Part shown: in pieces, positions 40,655 through 53,152 of the stretch
Layout of the letters: each line of letters opens with the position of its first letter
Numbering within the stretch: the first letter of the stretch is position 1
Assembly: GCA_018340805.1 (NCBI GenBank)
Contig: JACMZG010001870.1
Location: 52,249,158-52,313,157, forward strand
DNA length: 64,000 nt
Direction: 5' to 3'
From: Microvelia longipes
Lineage: Eukaryota > Arthropoda > Insecta > Hemiptera > Veliidae
Notes under the pieces: generated by a model
The model's database searches: none
The model's input: only the letters and a program-made list of their open reading frames with translations
Told to the model about the DNA's origin: nothing
Made by a program: the position numbers and the translations under genes

Positions 40655-41370
40655 AGATGCTTGTTGTACCGACGGAGGTGCCTGTAGTATAAACAAGGTT
40701 TACCTACAGTAGTACTTGTAGCGTAAGTAAGATTATAGAAAAGGTGCTTGTTGCACCTGTAGAGGTATATGTAGGATAGAAAAGGTGCTTGTTGCACCTA
40801 TAGAGGTATATGTAGCATAGAAAAGTGCTTGTTGCACCTATAGCACTATAGAGGTATATGTAGTATAGAAAATGTGCTTGTTGCACCTATAGAGGTATAT
40901 GTAGCATAGAAAAGGTGCTTGTTGCATCTATAGAGGTATATTTAGTATAGAAAAGGTGCTTGTTGCACTTATAGAGGTATATTTAGTACACTGTTGCACC
41001 TATAGAGGTATATGTAGTATAGAAAAGGTGCTTGTTGCACTATAGAGGTATTAGTAGTATGCTTGTTGCATACATAGCTTGTTGAGAGGTATAGTATAGA
41101 AAAGGTGCTTGTTGCATATAGAGGTATATGTAGTATAGAAAAGGTGCTTGTTGCACTTATAGAGGTATATGTAGTATAGAAAAGGTGCTTGTTGCACCTA
41201 TAGAGGTAATTATAGTATAGGAAAGGTGCTTGTTGTACCGACAGAGGTGCCTGTAGTATAAACAAGGTTTACCTACAGTAGTACTTGTAGTGCAAAAGCC
41301 AGGTGCTTGTTGCACCTACGAAGGAGTCTGTACCATGGACAAGGTGCATGTCCGGAGGTGCCTGTAGCAG
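40655..41370 (+). repeat. 41-bp minisatellite with duplicated flanks
   Basis: The unit GTAGTATAGAAAAGGTGCTT plus GTTGCACCTATAGAGGTATAT is repeated about 14 times, some copies truncated. A 57-bp segment containing AAACAAGGTTTACCTACAGT occurs at both ends (about 40664-40720 and 41233-41290). Open frames across it are artefacts. Confidence 0.93.
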
Positions 41371-42895
41371 AGAAACAATGAATCTTAACATTTGAGATAA
41401 ATATTATTGTGGTAATACTCGTCTCTGTGCATACGTTAGCTAATGTAAACATAAACTGTTGTATCATATTATTAAAATTTGTCAAGTAGGTAATATGAAG
41501 ATATAAGTACTGGCGAGTTATCTCTATATATTGATAACAGACTCATTCAGCTTTGGTTCAAATCATTTTTACATATTCCAAAATATATTAGTTGGTTTTA
41601 GAAGCATCTCTAATGAGTAGTGTGATCTTCCCCGTGCGGTTTATAGTGCTATTTTAAAACCATGTAAGTATATTCATTATAACTCTTAAATAATCTGTAA
41701 ATCAGTTCGTCTCATATGATTTTCACATCGTAATGCCGAATCAGGATCCAATCTCCTCACTTCCAGTAGATTTGATCTATTTACTTGGCATTCGGCATCC
41801 GATTTGAAGAACGTATACCATCCGGATAATTTATAATGAAATATGTAAATGGAATTTATCTGCGCACGTGATTATTACTAAATGGCAGTAACATACGTAC
41901 TTCTTTTTAACGTAGAAAATAAATAGAAAATACCTTTTGACAAAAGCAACAAGTATAAAATTACCAATTAAAATTTGCAACTTAATTTTTTTTTTATTGC
42001 TAATAATCTCTTCAATTATTTAAAGCGTATTAATATTTTCAATTGGTACTTGTTTTTAATCTAAAGATGAAGTCTCAAAGTATTTAGGTAATACTTAAGG
42101 CGGGTTCAACTACGTCGTATGAAGTCGAATCAATACGATACCCCTCTGAAAAAACATGTTGGTTACTAACCTTCCAGAATGAAACCTTTCTTGTCTCTGA
42201 ATCCATTCAGTTTCATCTCGATATCAGAACGGTATGCCTCGCTCCAGTTTTCTTTCAGATTTCAACAAAATTCTTTATTGTTTTTATGATAAATAGAATT
42301 TGAAGATACAGAACTTTTTAAATTTCGAATCCATGTACGGATAACTGAATACATTTTTATAAATATCTTCTAAAAATTTTGCAAATTATTACTGCAGTTT
42401 TTTAAAATTAATTTTATTAAAACGATTGTCTGAATTTCATTTTTTTTTAAAAATTTATAAGCGTCCCCTAACTATAGCTACGCAAGTGAAAGAGGACGGC
42501 AAATTTAAAGATTTGCTAAATTGTTGGACGTTTTTTTTGTGATGTTTGTATTGTAAATCATAAATTACTCAATATGTTAACATAATTTTAAAATTATTAA
42601 GAGTAAGTATATCCTTAAACAAATTATTATTAGTATTAAATATTATTAGTATTATTTGTTTTTAGATTTTCTCTATCTCAGTAAAAAAAATACTGGCTAA
42701 AAAATAGATAAATTGAAGGGCAAAGCCAAGTCAAACATCTTTTATTTTGTTTATTTTCCGTCTTAAGTCACTAGGTCAGTCGATAGAAATTGTCGGACAA
42801 TGTGGCATGTATTGATGATGGAAGCTTTCTGTAAAGTTTTGTATATATGAAGGGCTTATATCTAATTTATGCAAACTGTATGAAGTGTATTAGGT
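41370..42895. other. gene-poor stretch with one weak minus-strand exon candidate
   Basis: Mostly AT-rich, without assigned features, apart from the exon-like segment at 42171-42251 and a small palindrome pair ATGCCGAAT...ATTCGGCAT near 41733-41800. Confidence 0.4.
42171..42251 (-). CDS. weak candidate coding exon (orphan)
   Basis: On the minus strand the only open frame encodes NWSEAYRSDIEMKLNGFRD then KKGFILE and runs into a donor, GAAG|GTTAGT. A possible acceptor is TCTGAAAG. Entry and exit phases are both 1. Composition is protein-like compared with the flanks, but the acceptor is poor and no neighbouring exons were found. Could be a fossil gene fragment. Confidence 0.18.
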
Positions 42896-42898
42896 ATA

Positions 42899-42951
42899 AC
42901 CTGTAGCTGATATAATAATTGCTACCACAAATTATTTTATCAGCTACAGGT
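42899..42951. repeat. hairpin
   Basis: The arms ACCTGTAGCTGATA and TATCAGCTACAGGT-like sequence (with one T insertion) pair around an AT-rich loop. The hairpin abuts the TATTAG repeat array on its right. Confidence 0.85.
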
Positions 42952-43245
42952 ATTATTAGTATTAATATTAGTATTATTAGTATTAGTATTATTAATATTA
43001 TTTAGTATTATTATTATTAGTATTTAGTATTAGTATTATTATATTAGTATTATTTATATATTATTATTATTATTAGTAATTAGTATTATATTATTAGTAT
43101 TAGTTATTTAGTATTAGTATTAGTATTATTAGTATTATATTATTGTATTATTATATATATATTAGTATTATATTATTAGTATTATATTAGTATTAGTATT
43201 ATTAGTATTAGTATTATTAGTATAGTATGTATTATGTATTAGTTA
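42944..43245 (+). repeat. (TATTAG/TATTAT)n array
   Basis: About 300 bp of interspersed ATTAGTATT and ATTATT units, with a shorter stretch of the same motif at about 44165-44215. Simple-sequence expansion. Confidence 0.95.
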
Positions 43246-45069
43246 TTATTATTAAATCTTCATATTTAAAAATGTATGGTTTATGATCTCACATATAACT
43301 CTTGGTAATTAATTTTTAGTTTATTTATATTTATTGACTTACTTTTTGCTTCCTTCTTAATTTGTCATAACAAATGGCATTAACTTATATGTATTTTTTA
43401 TTTAATTATTTTTTCGATTGCTTAGGGTGGGTGTGACTTTGTGAAACATGTTGATCTTTCAATTGGTTATATCTATTTTGGTAATTGAAGAAATACATTT
43501 CTTTTACTGATTTCAGGCTTAGAACTGTTTCTCCCTTGAAATTTCTAATGATGAAACTAAATAGTATTTAATACTGAAAGTACTAAACATACTTAACCAT
43601 TTAAATAAATGGATAAATTTTAACTAATAATGCCTTACTATGTTTGTAATTTTTTTATTTATTCAATTTAATTTTTGTTTCCTTTACTTTTAACAGGATG
43701 TATATAATATAATAATTCTTATTATTTATTTATATTTAAAGGATGTATGGTTGTTTTTTTAGCTTGACTTTTAAATATTTAGTGTTTTTTTAAAATTATT
43801 TTTTTCAGAATTATTGCTCATTATCTATAATAAGATATATACAAGTTTTTTTTCTTTTTTCATATCACATGCCTTGCTGAAAATTTGCTTAATTTTGCTT
43901 TTTTTTTAAATAAAAACATTTGTTTTCTCTCTCTTTTTAAAATAAGATTAATAGCTTAAAAATAATTTAAAAAAAAAGTGATCGACCTAAGCCATTATAT
44001 TTATTTAAGTTTTTTTTTAATAGTTTATTAATGTCTAGTTTATTTATTAAAAGGAATATATGGAAGATCTATTTAAAATAGAATATATCCTATTGTAGAT
44101 ATGTATTGTTATTTTTTATGTAAAATTTAACATGTGCAATCTATAAATAAACATTTATCTATTTATTAGTATTATTAGCATTAGTATTTTTAGTATTATT
44201 AGTATTAGTATTATTACAATGTGCTGACAAGTTAATTGTTTTCTTCCTATTCTAATAGAAGAGGAAGCATATTTATTCAAAACATGATTCAATCTTTTTT
44301 TAAAAAAAAATATCCACGTTTCAGTTCCGTAAAGTTTCAAAAATCGAAAAAATATACTTGTATGTATTGGTGGATATAATGGACGTAGAGATCAGGGATG
44401 CATATATAGACTGATTCGTTACAGGACCAGCGGCTAAACCGATCATATGATCCTTAAAATAGTGCGAAAACTACTTTCATCAGTAGTTCAAGCTGATCGG
44501 TTACTATCAGTTATCAGGAACTGATAACAGAGATTTGGTAGCTATCAAACATGACGTCTCAAAATAGCAATCATTTTAACATTTGTCCAAAATCCAGATT
44601 TACAAAAACATGTTTAAATTTCATGGGATTACATTGGGTACCGGTATTTTAGGTCTAACAAAATCCCAACGACATTTGTGGCTGGTTCAGTTCTCGAGAA
44701 ATTACTTTATATAACCAGTTGAAAATTCTTTACTACTTGCAGGTATTTATCCGGTTTGAGATACGATGTGGAAGCTCTGTATAATATTTGGCAGTTGTTC
44801 TTTATGAATATAGAGAAATATGCGTTAGATTTAATATTTTCTGTTAGCCTAGAATATAGATAAAACTATCTTAAAATATTGACTAATATTAAGTTTCTCA
44901 TAAAGTTGTATCATTGTCACATTGATTCTAAATGACCCGAGGAACTGTCAAAATGATAACAGGCCCTACCTAATATCCTTGTGGAACTCTCGATAAAATC
45001 TCTCGACAATACAGAATGATTTTATTTTTAACCTCCGTCAAACTTCAGCGTTATTATCTATTTTTTTTA

Positions 45070-45860
45070 CTTTCCCTTATTTATACCACCGGTATATGGG
45101 AAAAGTATTGTGTTTGCAAAAGAAATACAAAACCAGGATGTCACCAGAATTATCCGTTTTAGGTGTTTTTAAAGCCTCCTGAGTGGTTTTTGCTAAGTTG
45201 TATGTCTGTATGTGTGTGTGTTATCGCAGGTCCAGTGTATTTATGCTAGAGAGTTGAAACTTTATTCAACAAACAGTCTACCGCTGTAGTTGTGCTATTC
45301 GGAAAATAATTGTTATTACACTATTAACCCGCAATGATGACTCTGAATTTTTTTTGATAAATCATAAAACACGGAAAAATGATGGGATCCGATTGAAAGT
45401 TTGACACGCATGTAGCCATGTACAAGACTAATATATCTGCTAAATTTCATCTTAATCTCTGCATTATTTAAATTGTAATCGAATGACTTGTTTACGTCTT
45501 TAAAAAAAATTAAAAATCGGAAAATGATTTAATTGAGTTGAAATTTGGTTCAAGCTAACTATATACGTAATAAATTATTACACCATGCTTTGTTACAAGA
45601 AGTATATCCATAATTTTTGGTATATCGTAAAAGTTAAGCAGCATTGAGCGTGGTCAGTGCTGTATGGGTGATCGCTGAGAATGAAACGGATGTATTTAAT
45701 ATCTGAGGACTAGCAAAGGTAGTCTGAAGACGTGTTGTAGTATAAGTTTAACGACTTCTGAGAACGAGCGAAGCGAGTCCGAAGTAGGGAGGATGAGCAT
45801 AGCGAATCCGATGTAATGAGGAAAAGTTCCGAGGTACCCCGTACCTTTTTTCACTTTCAA
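45070..45860 (-). repeat. repeat family R2, near full copy (reverse)
   Basis: Reverse orientation of the 7228-7992 repeat, from ACCACCGGTATATGGGAAAA at the left to AGTTCCGAGGTACCCCGTACC at the right. It includes the GAGCGAAGCGAGTCCGAAGT block. A partial R2 piece in the other orientation follows at about 45990-46135. Confidence 0.7.
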
Positions 45861-46135
45861 TGTAAAAAAGGTGGTTTACTTTTCTGGTGACTTGTTTAAC
45901 TAATTTTACAAATAAATGGCATTATTTTATCTGTTTTACTGAAGACTGAGTAAGAATTATTATTATGTCAGGAATGGAGGAATCTATTTTCCTCCATACA
46001 GCACTGACCACGCTCAATGCTGCTTAACTTTTACGATATGCCAAAAATCATGGAGATACTTGTTGTATTATAACGATTGTATTTGTGTACTTATTTATTA
46101 CGTAAAGGTATATGCTTGAACCGGATTTCAAGTCC

Positions 46136-47100
46136 CTCAAAGAAAATTACACTTGGGGGAACACTTATTTTCCATATCATAGACCTTTAAGCCGGGGAAG
46201 ATCGTTTATATGATATTGTGCTCTTCAAAAAAAATACAAAACAAATGTTCACGAAAAGTTTCCGAAAAAATACTGTTTTTATTAGACAAATTGTTTAGTA
46301 TTACTCAATGGTCTTGTATAGTGCTCTTAGAAATAGAAATATTTACTACAGAAATAAAACCATTTAACTTTCATCTATGCGCTTCTTTTAAATAGTTGGT
46401 CAGAATTGAATATTGAATCCTATATTCTTCGTCTATAATCCTTACCGTCCCCCACCTGGCGCCAAAGCGTTCACAATGCTGAGGATTTAGGCCTGAAAAT
46501 TAGGGTTCGGTTTTAAATGTCCATTGTTTACATCAATAAACGGGCTCGAAGTTGCGAAACGAACCCTTTGAACGAATCTTTTGATTTGATTCCTCAATAT
46601 GCTACTTCAATTTCAGTTTTGAAATTCAATAAAGAAAATGGATGACATGGAGCCGGTTTGGATGATACCAGAGGGGAGATGTCAGGTCCTCCCTAAGTTG
46701 CTCATTCACTTTAATGGCTCCTCCCTTTATTGCTTACAAAACTATTTATAAGAGAGGAATATATAGAAAGAAACTCATTAGATTCAGAGTAAATTCCAAA
46801 AATCGTAAAAGAAACATTTTTGCTAAATATCTGAGTATTAGTGGTTGAAAAGTTATAAGATGTTAAAACCAAGTATAATTGATGCAAGACTTCAACTACC
46901 ATTAGTGGCTGAAGAAGGCTCTAGACTTGAATTATTTCTTAAGAAGTTGATGGCACTAGTGGTTCCTTTCACCCATTTAACATAAAATAATATCTCGTAG
47001 TTTAAAATATGTAATAGCAAAACAGAGCCGCGAAAAAATCTGTGTTTTTCTATAATATTTTGAAATATTTTATAGATAAAAGTAGTGGAGTATTAAAAAC
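46136..47100. other. gene-free stretch
   Basis: Short open frames exist (46210-46395, 46711-46902) but show no splice signals or family resemblance. No feature supported. Confidence 0.4.
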
Positions 47101-47124
47101 TGTTAATAATTTTTATTTGTAATT

Positions 47125-47290
47125 TTGCATTGTTGTAACAATGCAACATTGATACAGATATCAATGTTGCATTGTTTCTGTAGCAATGTTGCATTGTTTA
47201 TGAAGCAATGTTGCATTGTTTCTGTAGCAATGTTCTATTGTTTCTGTAGCAATGTTGCATTGTTTCTGCAGCAATGTTGCTAAACCATTG
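47125..47290 (+). repeat. overlapping hairpins followed by a 22-bp tandem repeat
   Basis: TTGCATTGTT and AACAATGCAA (47125-47146, GT loop) form one hairpin. GCAACATTGATA and TATCAATGTTGC (47143-47170) form the next, sharing four bases. About five units of GCAATGTTGCATTGTTTCTG plus TA follow to about 47285. The repeat unit contains the hairpin arm sequence. Confidence 0.9.
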
Positions 47291-47629
47291 TCAACTGTAA
47301 TAGATTTGTTAGATTGGTTTAGCGGTAACAATAACACCGCTAAATCTACTTTATTTCCTTGTATGAAGTATTTTTGAAGGCTTGCGAGTTTTTACTAACT
47401 ATTTCGTTTGTAAGTGGGGATTTAATTCATATCGTGACGTTTGACAGCTGCTTTCGCCCAAGGTTTAAATATTTACAACCGTCTGTTTTTTTACTCTTAA
47501 TTAAAATTATATTAATAAGCTACTTGCTAAAAACGACTTGATTGCCTGTTCTACTTTGAAGTAATGTATTGCTATCTTCGATTTATCGTTCGATATATAA
47601 TTTAAGTCTTAGATTTATAAATACACAAA

Positions 47630-47880
47630 CCAACAGGCCGTCGGCCTTCATCTCTCGATTCATCTGGGGAGCTGAGTTTAGTGCCCAGTCAGAGTTGAGA
47701 CGGTCGTGTCCGCTTACATCCGTTCCATTTGCCAACTTGACGAATACGAGTTTTATGCCGGTTCCAATATTTTATGTGACTAAATATTTTTACAAAAAAA
47801 GTTTTAAAATTAGTAATTTAACAATTGGAAGTTGTGACTAATGAATGTTTAACCAAATTGTAACTAGTATTTTGAATTAG
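47630..47880 (+). promoter_or_regulatory. GC-richer island, possible promoter or 5'-UTR exon
   Basis: A 130-bp block (47636-47768) is much less AT-rich than its surroundings and carries an initiator-like CAGTCAGAG. A donor-like GAG|GTAACA lies near 47898. It could be a 5' non-coding exon of the SLC16 gene at 59826, 12 kb downstream. Nothing in the sequence links them directly. Confidence 0.2.
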
Positions 47881-48639
47881 ATATTCGCCTATGAGGTAAC
47901 AATTGTAAAAGTATGATAGTTTTAAGGGCAGTATTCAAGAGAATTACTTAAGATTAAGCATGTTTTATAACTATGTTAATGTCATAAGTATAAGTCTTAC
48001 TTAATCTCAAGTGATACGAATATTCTTGGATATTTCCGTTAAAATTTAATTCGATAACATTGCTTGTAAGATGCCCTTCAAGTGTCTTTTTGTAACTTTC
48101 CTCAATCTTTACGGCCCTATTTGAGAGAGAGACTTGAAATGGTGTACAGAAACTCTACTGCTGTTGTGCTGTGTGGTTTGAGAAGTTCTGTTTTTCAATG
48201 CTGCTCCTAGTATCAGTACCAAATTAAATTTGGCACTATTATAGATCACGGTCACGCACGATAATTATTACATAACTATGTCATTGATTCTATGTTAGCT
48301 AGAAATTTTAAAATTACGAATTAATTTAGTTTTGAAATAAATAAAAAGTCGTCGTTTCTATTTATCTTTATATTTATATTTGATTACATAGATTGTTTCG
48401 ATTGAGCTGCGATTTGTCTTATTTAGGGAAAATTAAATTGATCCCTCCTCTGGGTTGAAAAAATAGCCCCCTAAAATTAATATGTGTCTCAACCAGATCA
48501 AAATTCAAATTTACCATTATTATTTTGGCACTTATTACCCAAATATGTTAATTTTCTTTAGTAAATTTAAAAATTTAAGTTGTAGAATACCGTAACATTG
48601 CCTATTTTGGAAACCAAATTGAATCGACTGTAATATTAA

Positions 48640-48842
48640 AAATATATATATAATCATCCCACACACACACACTATAATTATATATATATTATTATATATT
48701 ATATATAATTATATATATATAATATATTATAATTTACTCAAAAAGAGGTACCGGCTCATTGCCGAATTGCTTATTTATATAAATATTTTAAATTTTTGTA
48801 ATATGTGAGTAATTGTAAAGATAGCAAATAAATGGTTATTTA

Positions 48843-48874
<32 letters not shown>

Positions 48875-48905
48875 TTATATATATATTAATATATTTTATA
48901 TATAA
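48640..48905. repeat. (AT)n and short (CA)n tracts
   Basis: Two AT-rich microsatellites (about 48650-48733 and 48842-48905), with an (AC)6 run at 48660-48673. Confidence 0.9.
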
Positions 48906-49319
48906 CTTTTGGTTTAACTGTTTTTTCTATGAGATAAATTGACAAATCTATAATAAATATACTAAATAAAAAATTGCCGCGAATATAGGGTATTAGTATC
49001 AATTTTTTAAGATTCAGTGTGGTTTCCTAATATGGTAATGTAACGGTATCCTATATATAACGTTTTAAAATTACAAAAGTAGTAGAAAATTCATATATTT
49101 GGGTAATAATGACAAAATAAAATGATGAAGACGCAAGAGTCAATTTGCTGGGAGCAGGACCGTTTCAAAAGTCTAGGGACCTTGTTTCACCTTTATTTGT
49201 ACTGGATTTTATGTTGGTACAAATACTTCATTATATTATTAGAAATTATTATTGTGTTAGTTATGTGCAATTTTAAATATTAAAAAATACATAACTAAAT
49301 AAAAAAAAAATTTAGTCAA

Positions 49320-50060
49320 TATTTTACGTTCCCTCTTACGTGGTATAGTAGGAAAAGTTGTGTTTGTAAAAAAATCAGGAAGATGAGTGAAACGGAATTA
49401 TCCGTTTATTGTGTTTTTAAGGCTCCTGAGTGGTTTTTTACAAAGTTTGTCTGTCTGTATGTGGTGTGTGTGTCTGTTATCATTGTAGGGCCCAGTGTAT
49501 TTATGCTAGAGAGTTGAAATTTTGCGAAAATCAGACTACCGCTGTAGTTGTGCTATTCGGAAAATATTTTTTATGACGTCATTGACCCGCAATAATGACT
49601 CAGCAAAAATTTCAAAAAAAATAAAATGATGCGATCGGTTTGAGATTTAGCACGCATGACTTTGTATAAGACTTACATATGCTAGTTTCATCCCATTATC
49701 AGCACTAAGTTCAATTTTATTGATGACTTGAGTACGTTTTTCAATATTGTAAAAAATGGGAAATTATATATGAGTTGAATGTGTACAAGTGTATATTATT
49801 ACGTAATAAATAAGTACACTAAGTTTCGTTTCAATCAATAAGTATATCTATGATTTTTGTTGATCATAAAATTAAGGAGCATAAGCGTGGTCAGTGCTGT
49901 ATGGGTGACCGCTGAAATAAGACGAGCGAAGCGAGTCCAAGGTTGTTTGGCGAACTGTATTTCTGAGGACGAGCGAAGCGATTCTGAAGCAGGGAGGATG
50001 AGCGTAGCGAACCCGATGTGATGAGGAAAAGTTCCTAGGTAGCCTGTACCCGATTTTTTA
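49320..50060 (-). repeat. repeat family R2, near full copy (reverse)
   Basis: Same wording as the 45070-45860 copy: ATTATCCGTTTATTGTGTTT, GTATTTATGCTAGAGAGTTG, GAGCGTAGCGAACCCGATGT and the AAAGTTCCTAGGTAGCC end. A partial forward copy lies at 50925-51110. Confidence 0.7.
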
Positions 50061-50473
50061 AAAACTAATTTATAAATTAAAATTTTAGGTTTTACCTGAT
50101 TTGATTTATGTAGGGAGAAATTTAAACCTTTCTCTTTGTCTGAGCTGTAACATTAAACAACTCTTTTGAAACCCCCCCCTCACCCGCGTCATGCAAATGT
50201 GCAAACTCCCTAATAATTCTGAGATCTCCCCCGGTGAAACTTGTGAAAAAGAAACCTTGATTACATATTTAGTATTTTAATATATCAAACAATAGAGTTA
50301 TTTTATGAATTTCATTATTGTATGTAAAATCATTTCTAAGCAATTTTATTCCAGCTTTCCTAATCATATTTTGAAAATAATTGTAACGCTGGCGACCTAC
50401 TTGATATCAGGCTTAAATATAAATCTAGAAACTTTTATAACAAGAAGTCTCATGCCTCTTGCCGCTTCGGGTC

Positions 50474-50547
50474 CCTGCGGCATTCGCAGGATATAGGTTG
50501 TTGACAGTGACGTCAACAACCTATGTATTATATTACATGTGTAATAC
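50474..50547. repeat. cluster of three small hairpins
   Basis: CCTGCG/CGCAGG at 50474-50490, 13-bp arms ATAGGTTGTTGAC/GTCAACAACCTAT at 50493-50524, and ATTACA/TGTAAT at 50532-50545 with a TG loop. They lie almost end to end. Confidence 0.85.
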
Positions 50548-51119
50548 ACTATCATGATTATATAAATATAAACACAAATATATCTGTGCTTGGTAAAACT
50601 ATGTATTATGGTTGAGAGAACACGCAAACTACACTTATGTTATTGTATATATTATAACAGAGGGTTTGAGGGAAGGGTGAGGTTGATAAATTTGAACAAG
50701 TTCAATACACTATACTATGTAATTACTTTGAATAGGTGTGTAAAACTATCATTACATGTAACTATATAAGAGACGTGAGAGCCGACCTGGAAATTTTAAT
50801 AATATTTAATATTCTCAAACCATTTTGCATTTAAAAATAAATTTTAAAAATTGGTATTTTCCTCAATTTTAAGCTATGACGTTAATAAGATCATAGCTGT
50901 CCTTAAGAGAAATCATTTAAAATATGGGGTACGGGGTACCTCGGAACTTTTCCTCATTACATGGTATTTGCTACCCTCGTCCTCCCTACTACGGACTCGC
51001 TTTGCTCGTCCTCACAAATATACAATTCGTTAAATGAATACTACAACACCATGCATAGTATACATTCGTTTTATTCCCAGCGGTACATTGCGATCAAAAT
51101 GTATTATAGGACATTACGT

Positions 51120-52502
51120 ATATAAATAGATAAATAAATAAATAAATAAATATATATAATATTATATATTATATATATATTATTATAATATGTGTGGTGT
51201 GGTGTGTGTGTGTGTGTGTGTTTGTCTGTCTATTTATATTTATTTAAATACATATAAACACAGTGGCGTATACTACTTTATATAAATTTATGGAGTGCCC
51301 TATTGCAGGTTTAGCATAACCGTAATTCGTAGTTGTCGAACTGACGAATTATAATGGAAAAGCAGGTTTTAAAAATCAAAGAAAATTGACCAAGGAATTC
51401 CCCTCCTTATCTACTCCTCTATATAAGCTGACATAAATAGGAAAATACCAGTATATAGATCTTTTTTCTGCATAAATTAAAAACAAAATTTTTCACCAAT
51501 CAAAAAATTTTTTGTTTGAAATTAATATATTTTTATTAAAGCTTAATGATGAATGATTGTATAAAGATTTATTGACAAACTTACCGTGATAATAAAAACT
51601 ACTGTTATCATTTAATTGATATCTACATATGAAGTTGCATGAGTGTTCAAATAATTTTAAATGGACTACTGGTGATAAAGTGTTGTCAAGGCTCTTCTAA
51701 TTATTAAACAATAAAAATGGGTAAGTGGATATTTTATATTATTTAATGCAAGTTGACATATATATATAATATATATATAATATAATATATATATATTATA
51801 TATATATATATTAATTAGGTTTAATAATTTTATCTTTAATGGGTTTTTGCAAACGTAAAAACATCATCTGTAATGGATATGATTGCAATTGATGCTATAT
51901 TGAAGTATTTGCAACTGATTTTGCACTATTGATTTAAGCTTTTTAAAAGAAACGTTGATCACGGGATTCATGATCAAGCCCTTACAAAGGGGTATGTCAG
52001 GGCTTGATAAGACCCCTACAAACAAACCCCCTCACACCCGAAAAAATAACCAGAATTCATTCCAAAAAAAAAATAAGTAAATGAAATAAAAATTAAGAGG
52101 CACAAATTACATCAATCAATACATTTTTGTTACAAGAACTTGTTACAAAAATATAAGCGTTTGTTAATACTAATCTTATGAGAAACAATATTTTATTTCA
52201 AGTTTAGTTTATTGATGTCAAACTTAATGACAACTTTTAAACTAATATTGGAAGAGTTAGAATGGTCGCTATGACGTCACAGCTCAATCGTTTGCATGTG
52301 GGGTTTAATTTTATAATGTACTTGGGCAAAATTTAACATAGTTTTGGAAATATTAACTTATTTGACTCAAGTTTCATAACCAATAAAATATTTTAACCTT
52401 TTATGGGTTAAAATTCTATCCCATCGAATACTTCAATCCCCAGAGGTAGAATATTACTTACACCCACATAGTATATATATATATATATTTATAATATATA
52501 TA

Positions 52503-52549
<47 letters not shown>

Positions 52550-52600
52550 GTATATATGTTATATATTATATATTATATATATATATATATATATATTATA

Positions 52601-52644
<44 letters not shown>

Positions 52645-52660
52645 ATATATAATATAACAT
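51120..52660. repeat. AT-rich region with several (AT)n and (GT)n tracts
   Basis: Simple repeats at 51127-51240 (AAAT, AT and GT units), 51758-51815 and 52468-52660 (AT with phase changes). Between them is AT-rich DNA without gene signals. Confidence 0.85.
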
Positions 52661-53152
52661 ATAACTTGATACTACCGAGTTTTATTTGGCCTTTAAAAAA
52701 AACAAAAAAACTTTTCTTCATAATCAATGAAATGAAGTATATAAAAAGATATAATAGTAAAATTTAAATATGTGGATTGGATGCAAGCTAATAAATTATT
52801 ATATAAAATACTCTTGGCATTATTATGGGTTATGCGCTTTTAAAGACAAGTTGATAAGTATGTGGGAAGAATATGCTTATATATTACTGCAGCTAGTTTT
52901 CTTAATGGGTAAATTTTGATTTGTTTGTCAACACTACATTATTTATAACAGAGACCTGGGGCAATAAAGATATACAAAGAGGCCCTATCAGTTGAATCTT
53001 GAAACATCCAAAATATAACCTTGTTACCTCAAGTTATTATAAAAAACAAATCTTTAGTACAGAATAATAGTTATTCATCTAGGGGCACGGCAGTGCCCCC
53101 GCCAAGTCTAGCGGTCATACGTGTACCATTCTTAAGAGGAAGCATCATAAGC

